Notes: generated by a model from the letters alone, not told the origin. Counted from the first letter of the stretch, positions 31,415 to 40,119 are shown. The stretch: DNA of 64,000 nt from Acidovorax soli (GCF_014207955.1 NZ_JACHLK010000017.1:62001-126000), one strand, 5' to 3'. A program made the numbers and translations.

Positions 31415-32087
31415 AGCCCCCGATCGGCGCGAAGCCACGGGCGCCAAGTTCTCCCCGAGCAGCATGCAGTACGCGCGCAGCCAGTCCTGGCGTGCCGTGG
31501 CCCAGATGGCCGATGGCATCCGGCCCGGCATGACGGAGGCGCAGGCCCAAACGCACTCCATGGGCGTGCTCAAGCAGATGGGCATGGACCGCATATGGCA
31601 CCCGCTCATCGTGCGCTTCGGCGAAGCCACCCTCGCCACATTCAAGGAGCGCACCGACCCGGAGCGCGTACTGGGCGAACAGGACATCTTCTTCATCGAC
31701 ATCGGCCCCGTATGGCAGGGCCATGAGGGCGATGCAGGCGACACCTTCGTGGTGGGCGACGACCCTGAGATGCACGCCTGCGCCCAGGCTGCCAGCACGC
31801 TTTGGCATGAGGTGGCCGAGCAATGGCGGCGCGAAAAGACCAGCGGCCAGGCCCTGTATGCTTACGCCGCCGAGCGCGCCCGCGCCCTGGGCTGGCGCCT
31901 GAACCAGGACATCAAGGGTCACCGTGTCTGCGATTTCCCCCATGCCATCTACAAGGCCGGCAACCTCGGAGACTTCGGCCTGTGCCCCCGCACGGGCCTG
32001 TGGATCCTGGAGATCCAGATCGCCCACCCGACGCGTCCCTTCGGCGCGTTCTATGAAGACCTTCTGACAGAGGACGACACCCCGTGA
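31386..32087 (+). CDS. M24-family metallopeptidase-like protein
   Basis: A 233-residue pita-bread-fold protein related to aminopeptidase P and methionine aminopeptidase. The first two metal ligands are in FFIDIGPVWQGHEGDAGDTFVVG, a candidate His in CDFPHAIYKAGN and a Glu in LEIQIAHP, though the usual PxxHG and last Glu are not clear, so activity may be altered. It is shorter than Xaa-Pro peptidases and lacks their N-terminal domain. It overlaps the gene before (29 bp) and after (GTGA), so it belongs to the 30494-32503 operon. Some relatives act as creatinase-type hydrolases. Confidence 0.75.
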   Translation: MTTSTTDTIEAPDRREATGAKFSPSSMQYARSQSWRAVAQMADGIRPGMTEAQAQTHSMGVLKQMGMDRIWHPLIVRFGEATLATFKERTDPERVLGEQDIFFIDIGPVWQGHEGDAGDTFVVGDDPEMHACAQAASTLWHEVAEQWRREKTSGQALYAYAAERARALGWRLNQDIKGHRVCDFPHAIYKAGNLGDFGLCPRTGLWILEIQIAHPTRPFGAFYEDLLTEDDTP

Positions 32088-32503
32088 CGACACAGCACCC
32101 CGCGCCTGCGCAGCCGCTCACCAGCCAGGGCGAGAGCGAGCACCTGTTTTCCTTTGGCACCCTGCAGCTGGAGGCCGTGCAGCTGTCCACCTTTGGCCGG
32201 CGCCTCGCGGGCCAGGCAGACCAGCTGCCGGGCTTTCGGCTGGACCTGCTGGAGATCCAGGACCCGGCCGTCGTGGCCACCAGCGGGCAGACGCACCATC
32301 CGGTGCTGGTGCGCTGCGCCGCCGGGGACGTCCCTGGCAGCCCCATCCCGGGCACCGTGTTTGCGATCACCCCCAACGAGCTGGCGCAGGCCGATGCGTA
32401 CGAGGTGGCGGACTACCAGCGTGTGCGCGTGGCGCTGGTGTCGGGTCGGCAGGCGTGGGTGTATGTGGATGCGAGGAATGCGGGGGGTGTGGGCGGGGAT
32501 TGA
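32084..32503 (+). CDS. Gamma-glutamylcyclotransferase-like (AIG2) protein
   Basis: A 139-residue AIG2/GGCT-fold protein. LFSFGTLQLEAVQLSTFGRRL matches the substrate loop and first helix, and PGTVFAITPNELAQADAYEVADYQRVRVAL carries the acidic residue pair typical of the fold. GTG at 32084 overlaps the M24 stop (GTGA). It is the last gene of the operon behind ModE-like box 3, and with the M24 protein it could process gamma-glutamyl or peptide conjugates, a guess from families alone. A large repeat begins 67 bp downstream. Confidence 0.72.
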   Translation: MTTQHPAPAQPLTSQGESEHLFSFGTLQLEAVQLSTFGRRLAGQADQLPGFRLDLLEIQDPAVVATSGQTHHPVLVRCAAGDVPGSPIPGTVFAITPNELAQADAYEVADYQRVRVALVSGRQAWVYVDARNAGGVGGD

Positions 32504-33471
32504 GGGCGGGGCTGGGAAGTGCTTCCCGCGGCGCGGCGGTTTTGACGGCATGCCTGTGCTGAGTGCGGGAGCCGGGATGTGCGCCCGGCGGCGCACCTAC
32601 CTTCTTTTGCTTCGTCAAAAGAAGGTAGGCCAAGAAAAGACGACCCCGCTGCCCGTGTCCCCCTCGCCCGGCGGCGAGGGGGCAGCCTGCGATGCTCGGT
32701 CCTGGGGTGTGCCGCAGAACTCGCTGCGTTCTTCGAACTCCGCTCAGACAGCTGCGGCAAGCTAGACAACGATGCGCGTGTCCTTCGGCACGCGCTCACC
32801 CCAGGCCCTGCGCTTCTCGGCACGGTCAGAAGGGGGTGGATACCGACACGGGCCATTGCTTCGCTCGGCCCGATCTGCCTCGCTGCGCTTGGCCTGGGCA
32901 GGGCCGCCGCGCCAGTGGCGTCGGCAGCGCGCAGCGCGTAACTGACACCCGGCGCTGCTGCCAAGGCAGCAGCCGTGTGGTACCCGCTCCCCACCCCTTC
33001 TGGCTGCGCCGAGAAGCGCAGGAGCTGGGGTGGGCGTGTGTGCCGAAGGACACACACGCTTCGTCGTCTGGCTCGTCGATGCTGTCTGAGCGGAGTTCAC
33101 CCGCAGGGGGAACGCAGCGAGTTCATCGACGCCCACCCCAGATCCGAGCATCGCAGGTTGCCCCCGTTCGCCCGACGGGGCGAGCGGGGGACGCAGACAG
33201 CGGGGCGCTGTTTCTTTGCCTACTTTCTTTTTGCGCAAAAAGAAAGTAGGTGCGCCGCCGGGCGCACATCCCGGCCTCCGCCCTGTGAAAAAGCACGCGA
33301 CAAAAAGAGACGGCAAAACTGAACAACGATAAGCCACCCAACGAAGCTTCCACCCCCCCGCCCGACACATGATGCATCCATCCCCATACCGATCAACCCC
33401 ACAGCAGCGCCCCCGTACCGATTCAAAGAAAATCAATCAGCGGCCGATGCCCCCATGAAAGCACCTCCACC
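32504..33471. other. Gene-free interval filled by a composite inverted repeat
   Basis: No supported gene in 968 bp. Open frames here are by-products of the repeat arms and contain its palindromes. The right part (33290-33470) is a less GC-rich tail that probably holds the promoter of the LysE-type gene. Confidence 0.6.
32571..33275. repeat. Composite inverted repeat, about 705 bp
   Basis: Two arms of about 270-290 bp face each other across roughly 140 bp. The outer 30 bp of each (32571-32600 and 33246-33275) are exact reverse complements. Each arm then has its own palindrome: CTACCTTCTTTTG/CAAAAGAAGGTAG on the left (near 32597-32628) and CTACTTTCTTTTTGC/GCAAAAAGAAAGTAG on the right (33220-33249). 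Further in, arms share GCATCGCAGG-type and CTTCGGCACACGC-type blocks. It has no transposase. Confidence 0.75.
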
Positions 33472-34110
33472 ATGACCTTCCCCCACTGGCTCCTCTTCTG
33501 CGGCGTCTCCCTGCTGATGTGCTTCACCCCCGGCCCCGCTGTGCTGCTGGCGGTCTCCAACTCCATGGACGTGGGGGCCCGGCGCACGGCCTTCAGCTCG
33601 GTCGGCAGCTCGGCGGGCATCTACCTGGTCTCGGGCCTGGCGATGCTCGGCATGGGGGCCATCCTCAGCATGTCGGCCAACGCCTTCCTGGTGATGAAGG
33701 TGGTGGGCGCGATGTACCTGATCTGGCTGGGCGTCAAGCGCTGGCGCAGCAAGGATGCGCTGATCAGCAGCGATGCCGGCCAGGCCCCCACCGACCGGCG
33801 CGAGCGCAAGAACTGGCAACTGCTGGTGCAGGGGCTGGGCGTGTCGCTCACCAACCCCAAGTCCATTCTGTTCTTCTCGGCGCTGTTCCCACAATTCATC
33901 GTGCCCGGTGAACCGCTGTTCACCCAGTACCTGCTGCTGACCACCACCTTCGCCATCTGCGCGCTGATCTCGCACGCCTTCTACGTGGCGCTGATCTCCC
34001 TGGTCAAGCGCCATGTGGTGGCGCGGGCCCGGCTGTTCAACCGCATCGTGGGCGGCACTTTCATTGCACTGGGCCTGGGCCTGCTGAACACGCGTCACAA
34101 GCTGGGCTGA
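33472..34110 (+). CDS. LysE/RhtB-family amino acid exporter
   Basis: A 212-residue inner-membrane exporter. The family's N-terminal CFTPGPAVLLAVSNSM (GPxxxxxxxxG region) is present, followed by about six transmembrane helices and the conserved VSLTNPKSILFFSALFPQFI. Length matches RhtB/LysE. The ATG at 33472 has AGCACCTCCACC upstream, which is not a strong ribosome site. It is alone on its strand; a LysE gene this close to a large repeat is probably transcribed from a promoter in 33300-33460. The exported amino acid is unknown. Confidence 0.88.
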   Translation: MTFPHWLLFCGVSLLMCFTPGPAVLLAVSNSMDVGARRTAFSSVGSSAGIYLVSGLAMLGMGAILSMSANAFLVMKVVGAMYLIWLGVKRWRSKDALISSDAGQAPTDRRERKNWQLLVQGLGVSLTNPKSILFFSALFPQFIVPGEPLFTQYLLLTTTFAICALISHAFYVALISLVKRHVVARARLFNRIVGGTFIALGLGLLNTRHKLG

Positions 34111-34454
34111 ACGCGGCCGGAAAATATCGTCACACCGGCTTCGGACGTTCGGTTTCGCGCTCGCGCAGGCTCAAAAGCCCCCAGCCCCAGCCGCCAGCCG
34201 CCGAGCAGCCCGGCCTCGCTGGAGCGGGCATGCCAGGCATCGCGGCAGGCCACGGCGAACAGGGTGCTCCCCAGCACCAGCACCACGTACCACAGCGGCA
34301 ACACCACCGCCGCTGCCGGGAGCAGCTTGACCATGGGCAGCGTCACGGCGCTCACCAGCACGGTGACCACACTGGCCACCAGGGAGACCGTGCGGTGGCG
34401 CACGCCATGCAGGTGGCGCAAGAAGAAGGAAGCGGACGACCGCCGCCACGGCAC
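34095..34454 (-). CDS. Small membrane protein downstream of an orphan response regulator
   Basis: A 119-residue protein with two or three hydrophobic helices (about SLVASVVTVLVSAVTLP and AAAVVLPLWYVVLVLGSTLFAVA) and basic flanks, no recognised family. I chose GTG at 34454 because it lies 5 bp after the regulator's stop at 34459, a normal operon spacing. The 3' end overlaps the end of the LysE gene by 16 bp on the opposite strand. Coding is inferred from the clean membrane pattern and spacing. Confidence 0.45.
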   Translation of the reverse strand: MPWRRSSASFFLRHLHGVRHRTVSLVASVVTVLVSAVTLPMVKLLPAAAVVLPLWYVVLVLGSTLFAVACRDAWHARSSEAGLLGGWRLGLGAFEPARARNRTSEAGVTIFSGRVQPSL

Positions 34455-34458
34455 CCGA

Positions 34459-35166
34459 TCAGATGAGGCCCCGGGCCCGCGCCTCGTAGATCGCCTCGGC
34501 CTTGGACCGCACCTTGAGCTTGGCATAGGTGCGCCGCACGAAGGTGAGCACCGTGTGGTGCGAGACCTCCAGCACGCGCGCGATCTCGTCGGCCGTGAAG
34601 CCCTTGGTGATGTACAGCAGCACCTCGCGCTCGCGGGCGGACAGTGTGACCACGTGGCTGGCCTCCGCCGTATCCGCGTCGGCATGGGCGGCGGACTCCG
34701 AGGCCGGCGCACTGGCCTGCTTGAAGCGCATGAGCACCTGCCTGGCGATCAGCGGGCTGATGGGGCTGCCGCCTGCATGCAGGCTGCGGATCTCGCCGAC
34801 GATGCGCTCGGGCATGCTGTCCTTGAGCAGGTAGCCGCTGGCGCCGGCCTCGATCGACTGCAGCACATGCGCCTCGTCGCCAAAGGCCGTGCTGACCATC
34901 ACCGCGCAGGCGGGCCACAGCCGCGCGGCCGCCGCGATGGCCTCGATGCCCGAGCCGTCGGGCAGGCCCAGGTCCACCAGCAGCACATCGGCCGCCGGCC
35001 CCTGGCCCAGCGCCTGCAGTGCCTGCGCCAGCGTGTCGGCCACCCACAGCAGGCGCATGTCGTCCGTCTGCCGGATCGCCGAGGCGACCGCGGCCTGGAA
35101 CTGCGGATCGTCCTCCACGAGCGCAATCTGGATGCTGGCAGGGCTTGTTGAAAGGGCTGGGGACAT
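34459..35166 (-). CDS. NarL/LuxR-type response regulator (orphan)
   Basis: A 235-residue two-component regulator. The receiver domain starts QIALVEDDPQF, with the phospho-acceptor Asp in VLLVDLGLPDG and the Lys in YLLKDSMPE. A linker of about 30 residues leads to the LuxR helix-turn-helix LSAREREVLLYITKGFTADEIARVLEVSHHTVLTFVRRTYAKL. ATG at 35166 is used; another at 35226 is possible. No histidine kinase is adjacent. A 20-bp perfect palindrome lies 73 bp upstream of the start and could be its autoregulatory site. Confidence 0.85.
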   Translation of the reverse strand: MSPALSTSPASIQIALVEDDPQFQAAVASAIRQTDDMRLLWVADTLAQALQALGQGPAADVLLVDLGLPDGSGIEAIAAAARLWPACAVMVSTAFGDEAHVLQSIEAGASGYLLKDSMPERIVGEIRSLHAGGSPISPLIARQVLMRFKQASAPASESAAHADADTAEASHVVTLSAREREVLLYITKGFTADEIARVLEVSHHTVLTFVRRTYAKLKVRSKAEAIYEARARGLI

Positions 35167-35238
35167 GGGCGGAACGGGCTGGAATCTCTCGGACAGGCGT
35201 GGGGCCCGGGGAGTTTCCCACAGCATCGGCTTTTGCGC

Positions 35239-35258
35239 TGTCCCTAGTTCTAGGGACA
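35239..35258. promoter_or_regulatory. 20-bp palindrome upstream of the response regulator
   Basis: TGTCCCTAG-TT-CTAGGGACA, perfect in both arms. It lies between the orphan regulator (minus strand, start 35166) and the end of the SDR gene. No T-run follows, so it is more likely an operator than a terminator. Confidence 0.5.
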
Positions 35259-35287
35259 AGCGGGCATGCCGCCACGCCCTGCCCCGG

Positions 35288-36040
35288 CTACGCCCCCGCC
35301 AGGGCCAGCGCATCGGCCCCGGCCGGGGTGCGCAGGGGCGCCGCCGCGTCCGTCACCGCGCGCCAGACCGCCCGGGCCACGTCGTCGGCGTGCGTCACGG
35401 GCGTGGCCGTGTCGCGCACGGCGGCGTACACGCGGTCGCGGAACTCCGCATAGGCCTCGGGCACGCTGCCGACCATGCGCGGCAGCGCGTTCTGGCCAAA
35501 GCGCGTGTCGGGTGCGCGGCCAGGCAGCACCAGGCGGGCGCGCACGTTGAAGGGCGCCAGCTCCAGCGCCAGCGACTCGGTGAAGGCATTCACCGCGGCC
35601 TTGCTGCCGGTGTAGACCGACAGCAGGGGCAAGGGCAGCAGCGTGACGCTCGAGGTGACGTTGACCACCACGCCCGCGCGGCGCTCACGCATCTGCGGCA
35701 GCACGGCCCGGGTCATGGCGATGGTGCCCAGCACATTGGTTTCAAAGACTTCGCGGGCATGCTCCATGGCAATGCCCTCCAGAGGCGCGAGCACGCCGAT
35801 GCCGGCGTTGTTGACCAGCGCGTCGATGGGGCCGGCATCGGCGATGCAGCGGCGGATGCTGTCGGCATCGGCCACGTCCAGCGGCAGCACGTGCAGGAAA
35901 TCCGATGGCGGCAGCAGGTCTTCGCGCGGCGTGCGCATGGTGGCGATGACGCGCCAGCCCTGGTTCAGGAAGAAGCGGGCCGTCTCCAGGCCGAAGCCGG
36001 ACGAGCAGCCCGTGATGAGTACGGTGGATGGGTTGGGCAT
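35288..36040 (-). CDS. Short-chain dehydrogenase/reductase
   Basis: A 250-residue SDR. TGCSSGFGLETARFF binds the nucleotide, NNAGIGVLAPLEG is the NNAG motif, and the Ser-Tyr-Lys set is in VNVTSSVTLLPLPLLSVYTGSKAAVNAF. The basic residues after the first strand (ATMRTPRED) suggest NADP(H). It is divergent from an AraC-type activator that starts 111 bp away and is the probable target of that activator. The substrate is unknown. Confidence 0.85.
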   Translation of the reverse strand: MPNPSTVLITGCSSGFGLETARFFLNQGWRVIATMRTPREDLLPPSDFLHVLPLDVADADSIRRCIADAGPIDALVNNAGIGVLAPLEGIAMEHAREVFETNVLGTIAMTRAVLPQMRERRAGVVVNVTSSVTLLPLPLLSVYTGSKAAVNAFTESLALELAPFNVRARLVLPGRAPDTRFGQNALPRMVGSVPEAYAEFRDRVYAAVRDTATPVTHADDVARAVWRAVTDAAAPLRTPAGADALALAGA

Positions 36041-36150
36041 GGGGTGGACTCCAGGTGGCAGGCAATGAATGAAGGCACCGATGGTAGGAAGGCCCGCCTG
36101 GATTGAATACACTCGCCAGTCCATTGTTTTGTCGAAAGCGTCCAGCCCCC

Positions 36151-37086
36151 ATGAACGCCCCGGCCACCGATCCGCTGGCGGAAGTCGTCTCGCTGCTGCG
36201 GCCTGCCGCTCCGTTTTCCAAGCTCGTGGTGGCGTCGGCCCCCTGGGCCGTGCGCCGCAGCGAGACCGGGCGGCCGTTCTACTTCGTGGTGCTGCAAGGC
36301 AGCTGCCACCTCACGATAGACCGGGTGGACAGCCCCGCGCACAGCGAGACCCTCACGCTGCAGCAGGGCGACTTTGCGCTGATCCCTGCGGCGCGCAGCT
36401 TCGCCACCAGCAGCGTGGACCGCGCGCCCCCGCGCGAAGGCGAAACCGTGGACACCCCCATCGCCCCCATGCCCGGCGGCGCGCGCGTGGGCGACCCGGC
36501 CAGCCCGGTGGACGTGCGCATGCTGGTGGGCCACTGCGTGTTCGAGTCGCCCGACGCGGCCCTGCTGGTGCCGCTGCTGCCTCAGTGGTTGCACGTGCGC
36601 GGCGACCGGCGCCTGGCCACCCTGGTGGAGCTGGTGGGCGACGAGTCGCGCAGCGAGCGGCCCGCACGCGAGATCGTGATGGCGCGCCTGCTGGAGGTGC
36701 TGCTGATCGAGGCCCTGCGTTCATCGGCCCGCACCCAGGCCGCACCCGGCCTCGTGCGGGGCCTGGCCGACCCGCAACTGGCGCTGGCGCTGCGCCGCAT
36801 GCACGAGCAGCCCCAGGAGCCGTGGACCATGGGCCGGCTCGCGCAGCAGGCCGCCATGTCGCGCAGCGCCTTCTTCGGGCGCTTTCACCGCACGGTGGGC
36901 ATGGCACCCATGGAATACCTGCTGGCCTGGCGCATGGCGCTGGCCCGGCAGATGCTGCGCCAGGGGAAGCTGGCCATCGCGGAGATCGCCGAACAGGTGG
37001 GCTACAGCTCGGTCAGCACCTTCGGCGTGGCCTTCACGCGGCATGTGGGCATGCCGCCCGGGCGGTATGCCAGGGAGCAGGCGTAG
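36151..37086 (+). CDS. AraC-family regulator (cupin-type N-terminus)
   Basis: A 311-residue regulator. The N-terminal half is an AraC-type cupin of the Cupin_6 kind (FYFVVLQGSCHLTID, LQQGDFALIPAA). The C-terminal double helix-turn-helix reads WTMGRLAQQAAMSRSAFFGRFHRTVGMAPMEYLLAWRM and IAEIAEQVGYSSVSTFGVAFTRHVGMPPGRY. ATG at 36151 is used; one 16 codons earlier is less likely. Divergent from an SDR gene, an arrangement seen again at 38309/39340 in this window. Such regulators often activate detoxification enzymes. Confidence 0.87.
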   Translation: MNAPATDPLAEVVSLLRPAAPFSKLVVASAPWAVRRSETGRPFYFVVLQGSCHLTIDRVDSPAHSETLTLQQGDFALIPAARSFATSSVDRAPPREGETVDTPIAPMPGGARVGDPASPVDVRMLVGHCVFESPDAALLVPLLPQWLHVRGDRRLATLVELVGDESRSERPAREIVMARLLEVLLIEALRSSARTQAAPGLVRGLADPQLALALRRMHEQPQEPWTMGRLAQQAAMSRSAFFGRFHRTVGMAPMEYLLAWRMALARQMLRQGKLAIAEIAEQVGYSSVSTFGVAFTRHVGMPPGRYAREQA

Positions 37087-37225
37087 CCCGGCGCCCTCGC
37101 ATGCTCGCATTCCCTGAGAAGCAGGCCTGGGGCGGATCCTACAATGGTCGCACCTGCCAGACAGCCCTTGCCCACTGCCGGACAGACCGCCAAAGCGCCA
37201 CCCCACCGCAGGGAGGAAACCCGCC

Positions 37226-37654
37226 ATGTCCGCATCCCTCATCGCCGCCATGTTCTTCACGGTGGCCCTGCTCGTCACCACGGCCTACTTCATCATGGGC
37301 TCCATCCCGCTTCTGGTGCTCAAGCACGATACGCCGCTCGATGCACGCTTCGTGCGCGCCTTCTTCAACCTGTACTACCGGGCCGCCTTCCTCACCGCAG
37401 TGGCCACGGCCATCAGCTTTGCGGCCGCCGGGCGCCCCGGCATCGCCGCGGGTGCCGCGGCGCTGGCGGCACTGGCCGTCGTGCTGCGCCGCCAGGTCAT
37501 CCCCAAGATGGATGCGCTGGGCGCGCGGATCCAGTCGGCCACCGACTATGTGACCGCCATCCCGGGCTTTCGCAAGACGCATGTGACGGCCATACTGATC
37601 AACATCGGGCAACTGGCCATCATCGTGTGGACACTGATTGCCTTCAGCAAATAA
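37226..37654 (+). CDS. Small membrane protein of unknown function
   Basis: A 142-residue integral membrane protein with about four helices: residues 1-32, 48-68, 70-88 and 118-140, separated by short loops (KHDTPLDARFVRAFFNLYYR is amphipathic). Family not recognised. AGGGAGG 11 bp before ATG at 37226 is a strong ribosome site. It is followed after 23 bp by a YdeI/OmpD-associated family gene and may be in one unit with it. Its N-terminal transmembrane helix could also serve as a signal anchor. Confidence 0.7.
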   Translation: MSASLIAAMFFTVALLVTTAYFIMGSIPLLVLKHDTPLDARFVRAFFNLYYRAAFLTAVATAISFAAAGRPGIAAGAAALAALAVVLRRQVIPKMDALGARIQSATDYVTAIPGFRKTHVTAILINIGQLAIIVWTLIAFSK

Positions 37655-37677
37655 AAAACCAGGAAGCCGCTTCTTTC

Positions 37678-38292
37678 ATGGCAGCCATCACCGTCGATCC
37701 CAGCAAAGTCCACGAATTCACCGACGCCCAGGCCTTCTACACCTGGCTGGGCCGCCACCACGACCAGGAAACCGAGGTCTGGATCAAGATCCACAAGCTG
37801 GCCTCGGGCCTGCCCTCCATCACCCCCAAGGAAGCCATCGACGTGGTGCTGTGCTGGGGCTGGATCGACGCCATCCGCAAGGGCCTGGACGACACCAGCT
37901 ACCTGCAGCGCTACACCCCGCGCGGCAAGAAGAGCGTGTGGAGCCAGATCAATGTGGACAACGTGGCCCGGCTGGTCAAGGAAAAGCGCATGACGCCGCA
38001 TGGCCTGGCCCATGTCGACGCGGCCAAGGCCGATGGCCGCTGGGACCGTGCCTACGGCAGCGGCAAGAACCTGAAGATTCCCGACGACCTGCAGGCCGCC
38101 ATCGACGCCAATGCCAAGGCGCGCAAGATGCTGCCCACGCTGACCGAGCAGAACCGCTTTGCCATGGCGTTCCGGGTGCACAACCTCAAGACCCCGGCCG
38201 GGCGGCAGAAGAAGATCGCGGCCTTTGTCGACATGCTGGCGCGGGGGGAGACGATCTACCCGCAGGGCAAGCAGGCCAAGGCGGCCTCCTGA
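37678..38292 (+). CDS. YdeI/OmpD-associated family protein
   Basis: A 204-residue protein of the YdeI/bacteriocin-protection (OmdA) family. Hallmarks are FYTWLGRHHDQETEVWIKIHKLASGLPSITPKEAIDVVLCWGWIDAIRKG, then YLQRYTPRGKKSVWSQINVDNVARL. Relatives are linked to resistance to cationic peptides and oxidative stress, with no known enzyme activity. ATG at 37678 begins MAAITVD. It lies 23 bp after a small membrane protein gene and ends 16 bp before the convergent AraC gene. Confidence 0.85.
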   Translation: MAAITVDPSKVHEFTDAQAFYTWLGRHHDQETEVWIKIHKLASGLPSITPKEAIDVVLCWGWIDAIRKGLDDTSYLQRYTPRGKKSVWSQINVDNVARLVKEKRMTPHGLAHVDAAKADGRWDRAYGSGKNLKIPDDLQAAIDANAKARKMLPTLTEQNRFAMAFRVHNLKTPAGRQKKIAAFVDMLARGETIYPQGKQAKAAS

Positions 38293-38308
38293 GCCCGCAG
38301 CCGCAGGC

Positions 38309-39208
38309 TCACGCCGCCTCGCGCGCCCTGCCCCGCGCCGCCTGGGTGTCGCGCACCGGCGGCAGCCCGAACAGGCGCCCGTACTCGCGCGTGAACTGGG
38401 GCACGCTCTCATAGCCGACTGCAAACGCTGCCGTGCTGGCGCTCGCGCCTTCGGACAGCATGAGCCGGCGCGCCTCGATCAGGCGCAGCTGCTTCTGGAA
38501 CTGCAGGGGCGACAGCGAAGTGACGGCGCGGAAATGCTGGTGGAAGGACGAAGGGCTCATGTCCGCCAGCGCGGCCAGGCTTTCCACCGGCAGGGGCTGG
38601 GCGAAATCCTTGCGCAGCACGGCCACGGCACGCGCCACGCGCTGGGCATGGCTGCCGGGCCAGCCCAGGCGGCGGATGGCGGCACCGTGCCGGCCGGCCA
38701 GCAACCAGTAGTGCAGCTCACGCACCAGCGGGGCGTGCAGCAGGGGCACGGCCTCGGGCCGCTCCAGCAGGCGCATGAGGCGCAGGGCCACGTCGGCCAC
38801 CTCGTCGTCGGTGGGGTCCACGCGCACGGGGGCATGGTCGCCCAGGGGCGCCGCGCCCATCTGGGCCGAGAGGTCGGCAATCACCGGCAGGTTCAGCTCC
38901 AGCGCGATCGACAGATAGGGCGCGGCCGCGCTGGCGCGGGTGATCTGGCTCACGGTGGGCACGTCGGCGGTGATGAGCAGCGACTCGCCCGCCGAGAAAT
39001 CAAAGGCCTGCGCCCCCATCGTCACCTGCTTGCTGCCCTGCAGCACCAGGCAGACCAGCGGGTGCGAGATGGCGTGCAGCAGCCCGCTGGGCTCGGTGGC
39101 CCGCACCACCGTCATGCCCGGGATGGCGGTGGGCAGCACGCCGGGGTGGTGGGCATGGGCATCGGTGTACCGGGCCACGGCCTGGAACAGCAGGGAAGGT
39201 GACGTCAT
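38309..39208 (-). CDS. AraC-family regulator (AraC_N type)
   Basis: A 299-residue regulator with the N-terminal AraC_N domain (PLVCLVLQGSKQVTMGAQAFDFSAGESLLITADVP) and the double C-terminal helix-turn-helix (LPVESLAALADMSPSSFHQHFRAVTSLSPLQFQKQLRL, then STAAFAVGYESVPQFTREYGRLFGLPP). AraC_N members often sense small aldehydes or related compounds and activate a neighbouring reductase. It is divergent from an SDR gene that starts at 39340, its probable target. Length and domain order are normal. Confidence 0.87.
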   Translation of the reverse strand: MTSPSLLFQAVARYTDAHAHHPGVLPTAIPGMTVVRATEPSGLLHAISHPLVCLVLQGSKQVTMGAQAFDFSAGESLLITADVPTVSQITRASAAAPYLSIALELNLPVIADLSAQMGAAPLGDHAPVRVDPTDDEVADVALRLMRLLERPEAVPLLHAPLVRELHYWLLAGRHGAAIRRLGWPGSHAQRVARAVAVLRKDFAQPLPVESLAALADMSPSSFHQHFRAVTSLSPLQFQKQLRLIEARRLMLSEGASASTAAFAVGYESVPQFTREYGRLFGLPPVRDTQAARGRAREAA

Positions 39209-39339
39209 GTGCCGAGCGTAACGCTTTGTAGGAGCTTTGGCACTGATTTTGGAGAATCAGGCAAGGATTGGCGTGGTTTGCGCAACACGGCGAGGGGCTT
39301 GGGCCAGACACTGGATTCCGTTCAACCAGGAGCCCATCC

Positions 39340-40119
39340 ATGCCATCCACCACCACCGCAAGCACCCCCACCATCACCCTCGTCACCGGCGCCAGCCGGG
39401 GCCTGGGCCGCAACACGGCCCTGGCCATCGCACGCACCGGCGGCGATGTGGTCATCACCTACCACAGCAAGGCCGATGAAGCCCAGGCCGCCGTGGCCGA
39501 AATCCAGGCCCTGGGCCGCAAGGCCGTGGCCCTGCAGCTCGACACGGGCGACGTGGCCAGCTTCGCAGGCTTCACCGAGCGCCTGCGCACCGCGCTGCAG
39601 GCCACCTGGGGCCGCAGCACCATCGACCACCTGGTGAACAACGCAGGCCACGGCGACTACGCCGCGTTCGCCGAGACGAGCGAGGCGCAGTTCGACCGCC
39701 TGGTCGATGTGCACTTCAAGGGGGTGTTCTTCCTCACGCAGGCGCTCTTGCCGCTGATCGCCGATGGCGGGCGCATCGTGAACTTCTCGACCGGGCTCAC
39801 ACGCCTGTCGCTGCCGGGCTACGCGGCCTACGCCGCCGCCAAGGGCGCTGTGGAGGTGCTCACCCGCTACCTGGCCAAGGAGCTGGGCGCGCGCGGCATT
39901 GCGGTGAACACCGTGGCGCCCGGCGCCATCGAGACCGACTTCGGTGGCGGCGCGGTGCGCGACAACCCCGAGCTGAACCGCCACCTGGCCGGCCTCACGG
40001 CCCTGGGCCGCGTGGGCCTGCCCGACGATATCGGCCCCATGGTGGCCAGCCTGCTCGGCGCCAGCAACCGCTGGGTCACCGCCCAGCGCATCGAAGTCTC
40101 CGGCGGTCAAGCTCTGTGA
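39340..40119 (+). CDS. Short-chain dehydrogenase/reductase (AraC-controlled)
   Basis: A 259-residue SDR. TGASRGLGRNTALAIA, ITYHSKADEA (suggesting NADP), NNAGHGDYAAF and the catalytic VNFSTGLTRLSLPGYAAYAAAKGAVEVL are present, as is the late VAPGAIETDFGGG. It resembles 3-oxoacyl-ACP reductase-like enzymes but has no fatty-acid context. ATG at 39340 is used; the upstream frame to 39268 has no ribosome site. Paired with the divergent AraC_N regulator. Confidence 0.85.
   Translation: MPSTTTASTPTITLVTGASRGLGRNTALAIARTGGDVVITYHSKADEAQAAVAEIQALGRKAVALQLDTGDVASFAGFTERLRTALQATWGRSTIDHLVNNAGHGDYAAFAETSEAQFDRLVDVHFKGVFFLTQALLPLIADGGRIVNFSTGLTRLSLPGYAAYAAAKGAVEVLTRYLAKELGARGIAVNTVAPGAIETDFGGGAVRDNPELNRHLAGLTALGRVGLPDDIGPMVASLLGASNRWVTAQRIEVSGGQAL

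Noticed and set aside
32597..33249. The spaced palindromes as a CRISPR array
   Set aside because: Only two palindromes of different sequence, about 620 bp apart, without regular spacers or cas genes.
32692..33436. Open frames inside the composite repeat
   Set aside because: They are made of repeat arms, exist on both strands with similar low-complexity products, and contain the palindromes.
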